NCBI GenBank assembly: GCA_016867395.1
Contig: VGJS01000037.1
Location: 1 to 43,749, forward strand
Length of the DNA stretch: 43,749 bases
DNA from: Candidatus Handelsmanbacteria bacterium
Lineage (GTDB): Bacteria > Latescibacterota > UBA2968 > UBA8231
Direction of reading: 5' to 3'
Shown: one piece after another, positions 36,155 to 43,545 of the stretch
Layout of the letters: the number at the start of each line of letters is the position of its first letter
Position numbering within the stretch: position 1 is the stretch's first letter
Made by a program: the position numbers and the translations under genes
Notes under the pieces: generated by a model
The model's input: the letters and a program-made list of their open reading frames with translations, nothing else
Told to the model about the DNA's origin: nothing
Databases searched by the model: none

Positions 36155-37214
36155 TGGCGTCTCCCATCCCGGCGGTGCTCATCCGGCCCCCGATATCCGG
36201 GGTGCCCACCCCCTCGGGGGCCAGCACCTGCCGCACCGCTTCCTCGATGCGCTCGCCCCCCCGCACCGCCTCCTGGTCCCCGTGGCGCGTCCCCAGCCAG
36301 CGCAGCATCAGCCCCGCCGAGAGGATGGCCCCCACCGGATTGGCGATGCCCTGGCCGGCGATGTCGGGGGCGGTGCCGTGTACCGGCTGGAAGACCGCGG
36401 CTGCCTCGCCGATGTCCGCCGAGGGCGCCATCCCTAAGCCCCCCACCAGGCCGGCGGCAAGGTCGGAGAGGATATCGCCGAACATGTTCTCCATCACCAG
36501 CACGTCGTACACCTCGGGCTGGCGCACCAGGTACAGGGACATGGCGTCCACGTAGGCGTACTCGCAGAGCACCTCGGGGTACGCGGCGGCGGCCTCGTCG
36601 AATAGGCGGCGGAAGAAGGCCATGGAGCGGAAGATGTTGGCCTTGTCCACGCAGGTGACCTTGGGCCGGGCCTTGCCCCGCTGGCGGGCCAGCTCAAAGG
36701 CGTAGCGCATCAGCCTTTCGGTGCCCGAACGGGTGATGACCATCGAGTCCACCGCCACCTCCCCGCGCAGTTCGATGCCCCCGTTGAGCGAGGCGAAGAG
36801 CCCCTCGACGTTTTCGCGCAGAACCACCAGGTCGATCTCCCCGGCCTTTTTCCCTTTGAGCGGGGTGTGGTGCGCCGCGTACAGGTAGGCCGGCCGCACT
36901 CCGGCGTACAGGTCGAGCTGGATGCGCAGGTCCACCTGGGGCCGCATCTCGGTGCCGTCGGGCCAGCGCACCTGTGGCAGGCCCATCGCACCTAAGAGCA
37001 CCGCGTCGGCTCGGCGGCATGCTTCCACCGTGGCCGCCGGCAGGGGCGCCCCCTGCGCCAGATAGCAGTTGGCCCCGGCCGGGTACTCCGCAAAGGCGCA
37101 GGATGGCCCGCCTTTTTTCGCCAGCGCGCCCAACACCTTGAGCGCCTCGTCTGTCACCTCGATGCCGATGCCGTCGCCCTTAAGCACGGCGATCTGGTAG
37201 GTTTTGCCGCCCAT
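36135..37214 (-). CDS. isocitrate/isopropylmalate dehydrogenase family protein
   Basis: This is an NAD(P)-dependent beta-decarboxylating hydroxyacid dehydrogenase of 359 residues. The nucleotide and metal motifs are normal: [25 protein letters not shown] (substrate arginines), the catalytic Tyr in [11 protein letters not shown], Lys in [10 protein letters not shown] and the metal Asp residues in [18 protein letters not shown]. The substrate-recognition loop reads RENVEGLF, closer to the isocitrate, homoisocitrate and tartrate branch (RENTEG) than to LeuB (RELTGG). No leucine genes are nearby, so I avoid calling it leuB. It sits in an operon between a broken SDR gene and two peptidases. Confidence 0.85.
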   Translation of the reverse strand: MGGKTYQIAVLKGDGIGIEVTDEALKVLGALAKKGGPSCAFAEYPAGANCYLAQGAPLPAATVEACRRADAVLLGAMGLPQVRWPDGTEMRPQVDLRIQLDLYAGVRPAYLYAAHHTPLKGKKAGEIDLVVLRENVEGLFASLNGGIELRGEVAVDSMVITRSGTERLMRYAFELARQRGKARPKVTCVDKANIFRSMAFFRRLFDEAAAAYPEVLCEYAYVDAMSLYLVRQPEVYDVLVMENMFGDILSDLAAGLVGGLGMAPSADIGEAAAVFQPVHGTAPDIAGQGIANPVGAILSAGLMLRWLGTRHGDQEAVRGGERIEEAVRQVLAPEGVGTPDIGGRMSTAGMGDAIAARLR

Positions 37215-37264
37215 ATTCTACCCTGGAAAAGCTCCTCAGATGATACTCACCGCCCCTGCCGGGG

Positions 37265-37874
37265 TCAATTAGAACGCCCCTGGGCCCCGTCCACCGGGAT
37301 CATCGCCCCGTTGATCCATCTGGCCCGGGGCGAGACCAGGAAGCTGACCACCTGGGCCACCTCCTCGGGGGTGCCGAGGCGTTTGGCCGGGAACTTCCGT
37401 TGCTCGGAGCGGCCAAAAACCTCGGGCTGGTCCCCCCGGAAGCGCTCCCAGCCCCCGCCAGGAAAGAGGATGAACCCGGGACAGATGGTGTTGGCGCGGA
37501 TATGGGCCTCCCCCAACTCCCAGACCAGCCCCTGGCCAGAAAGATCTCCGCGGCCTTGGCCGCCCCGTCCTGGGTCCTGGGCCCGGGTTTCCAGCCCGAG
37601 ATGGAGGAGATGATGACCACCGCCGCGCCCCCGCGCTCGTTCATTTAGGGCACGGCGGCGCCGGACGGACTCCTCCACCTGCCCGGCCACCTTTACGTCC
37701 GCCTCGCAGCCAAAGGCCCTGGCCCGTAGCGCCCGCATCGCCCAGCGCCGCCTCCAGTTGCCCGGCCCCGCGCGCACACCGGCCCAGGGCGCAGCCCTCC
37801 CCTGCCAGGCTCAGGGCGATGGCCCGGCCGATGCCGCGGCTGCCCCCGGTGACCAGGGCGACCTTGCCCTGCAA
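37265..37874 (-). pseudogene. broken short-chain dehydrogenase/reductase gene
   Basis: The N-terminus is a clear SDR nucleotide-binding segment (QGKVALVTGGSRGIGRAIALSL). The frame then shifts to one reading AFGCEADVKVAGQVEESV, about 60 residues including the NNAG motif are missing, and a third frame continues VVIISSISGWKPGPRTQ after an in-frame TAA. A last shift leads to GEAHIRANTICPGF, LGTPEEVAQVVSFLVSPRARW and the normal end INGAMIPVDGAQGRSN. The catalytic Tyr of YxxxK is Asp here (QDGAAKAA). Four base pairs before the TTG at 37874 the likely original start is ATA instead of ATG. It is probably the former first gene of the dehydrogenase/peptidase operon. A dead gene beyond doubt. Confidence 0.87.
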
Positions 37875-37900
37875 TCCCAGTTTTATACCCTTTACCTTTT

Positions 37901-37917
37901 CGCCTATATTTTAGGCG
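37901..37917. promoter_or_regulatory. AT-rich hairpin in the divergent gap
   Basis: CGCCTA and TAGGCG form a 6-bp stem around TATTT. This 79-base gap between two divergent broken genes is one of the few AT-rich places here and likely held their promoters. No confident -35/-10 pair was found. Confidence 0.35.
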
Positions 37918-37953
37918 ACGTCCCTCACTGCCCCTCCAACGGGGGAGCAAGAG

Positions 37954-38376
37954 GTGGCGCCGGAGAAGAAACTGCTAATTGTCGACGTCGAGGAGAATAT
38001 TGTCGCCTTTTTTTAGGCGCTGGCGCGCGGCCACGGCGAGGTGGAACTCGCCACCGCCGGCTCCGGAAAGGAGGCCCTCACCCGGGTGCTGCGCAAGACC
38101 TATGACTTGATCACTCTGGACATCCACATGCCTGGGGCCAGCGGTCTGGAGGTCATCGCCATGTTGCGCAACATGAACCCCCACGCCATCATCGCCCTGG
38201 TCTCCGGGTACCTGCCCGACGACCTGTCGCTGGAGGTGACTAACTGCGCCGACTTGCTCTTGCCCGAACCTGTCAGCGTCGCCACCTTCAACCATCTCCT
38301 CGACGGTAACGCCCGCATCCACCAGATCATGCGCCAGATCCGCCAGTTGGGAACCGCCCCGGCCACCCTGCGCTGA
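37954..38376 (+). pseudogene. receiver-domain protein with an in-frame TAG and lost receiver residues
   Basis: From GTG 37954 (GGGGAG upstream) the frame reads KKLLIVDVEENIVAFF, then TAG (38014-38016), then continues without shift as ALARGHGEVELATAGSGKEA and on to the TGA at 38374-38376, for 140 codons. The phospho-acceptor Asp is kept (LITLDIHMPGASGLEV) and so is ALVSGY. The first acidic pair is DV instead of DD, and the conserved Lys of the K-P motif is Glu (LPEPVS). After the receiver there are about 25 further residues. The next gene starts 4 bases later, so the two formed an operon. One stop plus lost residues suggests decay; without the TAG it would look like a divergent receiver. Confidence 0.75.
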
Positions 38377-38380
38377 CCCC

Positions 38381-39447
38381 ATGCCCGAGCCCTTCCCCGT
38401 AGAGCCCCTGGCCCAGGCCATCCTCGCCCCCGTGAGCCTGGTTGCCCTCGACGGGATGACCCCCAGGCAGGCCCCCTACTTCTTCGACGGCAAGGAGCGG
38501 GACGTGCTGGGAGCCGTGCGCCTTCGGGGTGGCCGCTCCCTGCTGATCAAGGGCGAGGTGGCCGGTGGCCCGTTACCCCCTGCCGTATCGAGGCCGAAGG
38601 CGACGTGCTGATCATGGATCCCGCCCGCAACATCTACGTCGCCGGCCCGGCCCGGGACTCCCAGCTCAGCACCGCCCTGGACCTGCAACTGGGCAGCGAC
38701 CTCCAAAGCGGCCGGGCCCAGGTGGGAGCCTATCTCTCGGGGCAGGCGCGGATCGGGAAGCTGCGAGTCCAGATCGACCGGGGCCGGGAGGAGCGCGAGC
38801 GCCTGGACCGGCTAGTGCTGCAGAAGGAGAAACGCCTGGACCGAGCCGGTCGCATCGTCAGGCAGGAAGCCGACAGCATCACCATCGACCTGAGTTCCTT
38901 CTACAAGGCCCTAGGCCAGCTCCCCCCGGCCAAACTCACCGAGGCCCTCGACGAGTTCTTCGCCAAGGTGGTCATCGGCCTGCTAGCCCGGACCAACCAG
39001 CGCTACCTGTTGGAGAACGCAGCCCGCCAGAAGGTCTTTCTGCAACTGCTCCGGCAACTGCGCGAACTTTTCCTATTGGTAACCCGGCGCGAGCGGGCCA
39101 GCCGGTTGCTGGCCGACCTGGCCAAGGAGATCGACCACCTTGTGGGCCAGCTCTGCGCCCCCCAGGGCCGGATCTGGGTGCACGGCCAGGTGGGGCCCCG
39201 GCGCCGCCATCGAGTTCGTGTTGCCCAGCGCTCAGGACCAGGGCGACCGCACCTTCACCTTCTTGGCCTCAACCTCGCAGCTCCAGGTCCACCCCGGCGC
39301 CGAGCCGGACACCCTGGAACTGGAGATAGCCGAGGGCGACCGCTCCCGTTTCCGCCAGAGCGTCGCGACCGCGGAGCTGCACCAGGTATTTTTTTTTCGC
39401 TCAACGGCCAGATCTTCTGGGAAACCTTCCTTCCCCCCTGCCTCTGA
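38381..39447 (+). pseudogene. broken gene for a coiled-coil protein of unknown function
   Basis: The pieces join as follows: ATG 38381 to about 38575 (APYFFDGKERDVLGAVRLRG), a shift near the C-run at 38571-38575, then CRIEAEGDVLIMDPARNIYV and on to about 39190, a second shift into AAIEFVLPSAQDQGDRTFTF, and a third shift at a run of nine T (about 39390) giving SLNGQIFWETFLPP and TGA 39445-39447. The middle (about 100 residues) is a charged coiled coil followed by a helical segment rich in Leu and Arg. Short beta-strand repeats at both ends slightly recall DUF342/FapA proteins, which I cannot confirm. Two of three shifts lie in homopolymers, so sequencing error is possible for those. Confidence 0.65.
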
Positions 39448-39456
39448 GGCCCGGCC

Positions 39457-40038
39457 ATGCGCATCATCACGGGCGCCCTCAAGGGGCGCATCCTCCCCTT
39501 CAATGCCCGGCGCGCCGGCCAGCTCCGCCTCACCTCCTCGCTGCTGAAGGAGGCGGTCTTCTCGATGCTGGGGCCGGACCTGGAAGGGTTGAGCTTCCTC
39601 GACCTGTGCGCCGGGACAGGACAGATGGGCCTGGAGGCCCACAGCCGAGGGGCCCGCTCCGCCCTCAACGAGCCGGACAAGCGCCGCTACACGCTCCTGC
39701 AGGGGGTGCAGCGCGAGTGGGGGCTGGAGGGGCTGGAGTTGTACCACATGAAGGGGCAGGTGCTAATCCCCTGGCTGGAGGAGAGAGGCCGGCGCTTCGA
39801 CCTGGTTTACGCCGACCCTCCCTACGAGGCCCTGCTCAGCGACCGGCCCCTCTGCCTGGGGCTCTTGGAGGGGTTGGGCGCCGGAGGGCTTCTGTCCGAG
39901 CGTGGCTGGTGTTTCGTCCAGCATCAGCGCAAACTCGAACTGCCCGCCGAGGCCGGGCGGCTACGCCGCCACCGGAGCCGGGACTACGGCCAGACCACCC
40001 TGAGCCTGTACTCGCCCCTGCCGCTGCCGGGTGCCTGA
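39457..40038 (+). CDS. rsmD: 16S rRNA (guanine966-N2)-methyltransferase
   Basis: RsmD methylates G966 of 16S rRNA in the small ribosomal subunit. The protein has 193 residues and is intact. It starts MRIITGALKGRIL, as in the family, has RLTSSLLKEAVFSML, the SAM motif DLCAGTGQMGLEAHSRGA (about 49-66) and the catalytic DPPY at residues 120-123. The ATG is 9 bases after the end of the broken coiled-coil gene and the stop is 7 bases from the end of the convergent broken kinase gene, so this healthy housekeeping gene sits between two dead ones. Confidence 0.92.
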   Translation: MRIITGALKGRILPFNARRAGQLRLTSSLLKEAVFSMLGPDLEGLSFLDLCAGTGQMGLEAHSRGARSALNEPDKRRYTLLQGVQREWGLEGLELYHMKGQVLIPWLEERGRRFDLVYADPPYEALLSDRPLCLGLLEGLGAGGLLSERGWCFVQHQRKLELPAEAGRLRRHRSRDYGQTTLSLYSPLPLPGA

Positions 40039-40045
40039 ATCCTCC

Positions 40046-41581
40046 TCAGCGGCTCTGGGCGTCCAGCGCCTCCCGCACCATCTGCTACATCGCCTCGATG
40101 GGGAAGGGTGTGGCCAGAAATCCGCTGACCCCCCGGCGGCCGCAGCCTGGCCTCCACACTGGGGGATGAAATGGCTGCGGAAGAGGATCACGGGCCGGCG
40201 CCAGCCTCGCTGCCGCATCGCCTACAGCACCTCCTGTCCCGAGCGCTGGGGCAGGTTGAGGTCCAAAAGCAGCAGGTCCACCCCGGCCCCCGGGTCTGCC
40301 AGCAACTGCAGGGCCTCGGCGCGGGGCAGGTACACCTCGAAAACACTCCCCGCCCCCGGGGCGCTCTTCACCCCGATCCAGCCCTGGCACTGGCGCACCA
40401 CCCCGTAGGCGGTGGCCAGGCCCAGGCCGGTCCCCCGCCCCTTTTCCTTGGTGGTGAAGAAGGGGTCGACGATGCGCTCCTGGACCTGGGGTGCCGGGCC
40501 TTAGGATCAGGTTCCTGGCCAGGATGAAAACCCGCAAAAGCTCCCCGCTCCTGGAGGCCGGCCGCTTCACGCGCCCGTGCAGGTAGTCTTCCAACGCGTC
40601 CGTGGCATTAAGGCACAGGTTCATCGCCCCCTGATGGATGCGGGCGGGGTCGGCGAAGACCGGCTACAGTTCGGCCGGCATGTGAAAATGGATCTGGATG
40701 CGGCAGTCGATGGTCTGCCGCAGCAGCCGCGACAGCTCCTCACTCCGGGGCACCAGCGAGACCGCCTGGGGCTGGCTACGGTCGTGGCGGGCGAAGGAGA
40801 GCTGTTGTTTGACCAGCTCGGCGGCGCGCAGGGCCGCGGTCTCGGCGTCGCCCAGTAGGGCCGCCTGGTTGGGCCCCTGGCGCCTGGGCAATTGCAGGCC
40901 GCCGAGGATGGGGGTGAGCAGGTTGTTAAAATCGTGGGCTATGCTGCTGACCAGGGTGCCGATGGCTTCAAGCTTCTGGCTCTGGTAGAACTGCTCCTTC
41001 CGAGTTTTGAGCTGCCGCCGCGCTTCGAGGATGCCCTGGGCTTCGGAGAAGAGCTGGGCGAAACGCCCCAGCACCTCCAGGTCCTCCTCGCTAAAGGCTT
41101 CCTCGGCCTGGCTCCCCACCGCCAGGGTGCCCTGGGCGAAGGGGTGGTCCACCACCCAGCCGGTGCCCAACTCCACCACCCGGCCCTCCCCCCGGGCCAG
41201 GAGTACGGCCCGGTTAGGTCGTTACAGGGGCCGGCCGGCCTCCACGACGCTGAACCGGACCAGGTCGCGCACCCACACCACCTGGCCGTCGGGTGCCACC
41301 AGACGGTACTCCAGCTAGTGGTCGCGCCCCTGGTCGGTGGTCAGGCGACAGGACTCCAGGACCCAGGCCCGGTCGTCGGGATACACGTGCTCGACCCAGA
41401 AATCCGGCTACTCGGTTCAGCGGCGCACCGGGTAACCCAGCAGTTGCTCGGCCCACTGGCTGACAAAGGTGAAGCGCAGGGTGGCGGCGTCGGCCTCCCA
41501 GACGATCCCCTCGATGGAGTCGATCAGTTCCCAGTGCTGCCGTCTGGCCTGCTGGAGGGCGTCTTGGTCGGGGCGATTCAT
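40046..41581 (-). pseudogene. broken hybrid sensor histidine kinase (PAS, HisKA, HATPase, receiver)
   Basis: From ATG 41579-41581 the frame gives a PAS domain (WELIDSIEGIVWEADAA), then TGA (41417-41419, where the family has Trp), TAG (41408-41410, Glu in the family, before PDFW), TAG (41315-41317, in GRDH-stop-LEYR) and TAA (41222-41224). A GAF-like stretch, the H-box SSIAHDFNNLLTPI, TAG (40664-40666) and the N-box ARIHQGAMNLCLNATDALED follow. Near 40500 a shift and a short deletion remove the DTGxG box; the new frame has [20 protein letters not shown] and a receiver ([15 protein letters not shown]) with TAG (40222-40224). A last shift at a six-base G run leads to SGFLATPFPIEAM, TAG (40085-40087), QMVREALDAQSR and TGA (40046-40048). 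Seven stops and at least two shifts in 1536 bases. Confidence 0.87.
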
Positions 41582-41616
41582 CGGCGCGGCTCTTTTCGGT
41601 GTAGTGCCCCCTGCGG

Positions 41617-41646
41617 TTGACCACCCGCGCAGCTCTCAACTAATTT
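41617..41646 (+). promoter_or_regulatory. candidate promoter for the enolase-superfamily gene and hisA
   Basis: TTGACC (41617-41622, five of six to consensus) is followed after 18 bases by TAATTT (41641-41646) in an AT-rich run. It lies in the 102-base gap between the broken kinase gene and the start at 41684. Confidence 0.45.
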
Positions 41647-41683
41647 ATTTAACCTCTTGCCAATTCCACAACCCGGAGGCCCG

Positions 41684-42784
41684 ATGAAGATCACCGCCCT
41701 CAAAGCCATTCCCGTGCGCGTGCCCCGGCCCCAGCCCTTCACTAGCAGCCTGGGAGTCAGCCCTTCCAGCGAAAACGCGGTGATCGAGATCCACACCGAT
41801 GAGGGCTTGGTGGGCCTGGGCGAGGCCAGCAGCATCTGGGACCGCAAGGGCCGGGGCGAGGCCGACGAGATCAACGGTCTGCTGGCCGGGGCCCTGATCG
41901 GCCAGGACCCTTTCCGCATCAACGAACTGAGCGCCCTGATGAACCGGCTCCTGCACCGCGCCTTCCCGGCCAAGGCCGGGGTGGAGATGGCCCTCTACGA
42001 CCTGGTGGGCAAGGCCCTGGATACCCCGGTCTACAATTTGCTAGGCGGCCCGGTGCGCGACCGGGTGCTGCTGAGCCACTCCCTCTCCATGGGCAGCCCC
42101 GAGCAGGTGCTCGAACAGGCCCTGCGCCTGGCCGCCAAAGGTTACCAGACCCTCAAGCTCAAGGTGGGCCGCAACCAACTGGCCGACCTGCGGGCCATGG
42201 AGGCCCTGCGGACCCACCTTGGCGCCGACTTCACCCTAAGGGTGGACGCCAACATGGGCTGGCCCTCGGCCAAGGAGGCGGTGCGCCACATCCGCGAACT
42301 GGAGCCCTTTGGGCTGGAGTTGGTCGAACAGCCCCTGCATTCGGCAGACCTGGAGGGCCTGCGCTTCGTGCGGGAACAGGTGGGAGTGCCCATCATGCTC
42401 GACGAGAGCGTCTGGACCCCGGCCGACGCCCTGGCCTGCGTCCGCGCCGGGGCCGCCGACGTCTTCAACGTGTACGTGGCCGAGGCCGGGGGCTTAGGAC
42501 CGGCCTCCCAGATCTTCGCCCTGGCCGAATCCGCCCGCCTGGGCTGCATCATCGGCAGCATGCCCGAACTGGGCGTCGGCACCGCGGCCCAGGCCCATCT
42601 GGCCTTTGCCATGCGCAACCTGGGCTACGCCAGCGACGTCAACGGAGTGGTCTACCACCAGGGCGACGTGGTCCGCGAGCGCCTGCGCATCGAAGAGGGC
42701 TACCTCTACCCGCCCGCCGGGCCGGGTCTGGGGGTCAGCCTCGACCCCGAGCAATTGGCCAAGTACCGGATCGACCGCGGATGA
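41684..42784 (+). CDS. enolase-superfamily enzyme (mandelate racemase/muconate lactonizing-like)
   Basis: This 366-residue protein has the capping domain (residues 1-120, ENAVIEIHTDEGLVGLGEAS) and the beta/alpha barrel of the family. The base lysines are Lys158 and Lys160 (KLKVG); metal ligands are Asp188 (VDANMGW), Glu215 (LVEQPL) and Asp240 (LDESVW). At the sixth strand, where muconate lactonizing-type enzymes have a second catalytic Lys (N-x-K), there is Tyr264 (NVYVAEAGG). The chemistry therefore probably differs from cycloisomerase or dipeptide epimerase; the substrate is unknown. CGGAGG lies just before the ATG at 41684. Its last four bases overlap hisA. Confidence 0.85.
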   Translation: MKITALKAIPVRVPRPQPFTSSLGVSPSSENAVIEIHTDEGLVGLGEASSIWDRKGRGEADEINGLLAGALIGQDPFRINELSALMNRLLHRAFPAKAGVEMALYDLVGKALDTPVYNLLGGPVRDRVLLSHSLSMGSPEQVLEQALRLAAKGYQTLKLKVGRNQLADLRAMEALRTHLGADFTLRVDANMGWPSAKEAVRHIRELEPFGLELVEQPLHSADLEGLRFVREQVGVPIMLDESVWTPADALACVRAGAADVFNVYVAEAGGLGPASQIFALAESARLGCIIGSMPELGVGTAAQAHLAFAMRNLGYASDVNGVVYHQGDVVRERLRIEEGYLYPPAGPGLGVSLDPEQLAKYRIDRG

Positions 42785-43545
42785 AATTCCGACCGTGCAT
42801 CGATCTCCATCAGGGCCGGGTCAAGCAGATCGTCGGCGCCACCCTCGGCGATCAGGGCGAGCCGCTGACCCACTTCGCCAGCGAGGAGCCGGCCTCCCAC
42901 TTTGCCGGGCAGTACCGCCGCGACGGCCTGGAGGGGGGGCACCTGATCATGCTGGGGCCGGGCAACGAGGCGGCCGCCGCTGGAGCCCTGACCGCCTTCC
43001 CCGGCGGCCTTCAGGTGGGGGGCGGCATCACCCCGGAGAACGGCCCGGGCTGGCTCGAAAAGGGCGCCGCCGCCCTCATCGCCACCTCCTACGTCTTCCG
43101 CGAGGGCCGGCTGCACCCAGAGCGCCTGGAAGCCCTCTCTATAGCCGTGGGCCCCGAGCGCCTGGTCCTCGATCTGAGCTGCGTCCCTCGGCAGGGCCGC
43201 TACTTCGTGGCCACCGATCGCTGGCAGCGCCTCTCCGACTTCGAGGTGAACCCCGCCAACCTGGAGCGCCTGGCCGCCCACTGCGCCGAGTTCCTGATCC
43301 ACGCCGTGGAGGTGGAGGGCCGGCAGCAGGGCATCGACCCCGAACTGGCCGCCCTGCTGGGCGGCGCCACCCCCCTGCCCACCACCTACGCGGGGGGCAT
43401 CCGCAACTGGGAGGACATTGCGCTGGTGGGCCGCCTCGGCGGCGACCGCCTCGACTTCACGGTGGGCAGCGCCCTGGACCTCTTCGGCGGCCGGGGACTG
43501 CGCTACGCCGAGTTGGTAGCCTTTAACCAGCGGCAGGCGGGCTGA
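42781..43545 (+). CDS. hisA: eukaryotic-type phosphoribosylformimino-AICAR ribotide isomerase (HisA/HIS6)
   Basis: This enzyme catalyses the ribose isomerisation step (ProFAR to PRFAR) in histidine synthesis. The 254-residue sequence follows the fungal/plant HIS6 subtype rather than ordinary bacterial HisA: CIDLHQGRVKQIVGATL, HFAGQYRRDGLEGGHLIMLGP (compare yeast YYAKLYKD...GCHVIKLGP), LQVGGGITPEN, VLDLSC, FLIHAVEVEGRQQGID, TYAGGIRN and DFTVGSALDLFGG. The N-terminal catalytic Asp is Asp7. It overlaps the upstream enzyme gene by four bases and is not in a his operon. This subtype is known from some bacteria, but I recognised it here from memory of the yeast protein only. Confidence 0.85.
   Translation: MKFRPCIDLHQGRVKQIVGATLGDQGEPLTHFASEEPASHFAGQYRRDGLEGGHLIMLGPGNEAAAAGALTAFPGGLQVGGGITPENGPGWLEKGAAALIATSYVFREGRLHPERLEALSIAVGPERLVLDLSCVPRQGRYFVATDRWQRLSDFEVNPANLERLAAHCAEFLIHAVEVEGRQQGIDPELAALLGGATPLPTTYAGGIRNWEDIALVGRLGGDRLDFTVGSALDLFGGRGLRYAELVAFNQRQAG

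Noticed and set aside
41417..41419. TGA as selenocysteine in the histidine kinase
   Set aside because: The family has Trp there, no SECIS-like hairpin follows, and other stops are in the same gene.
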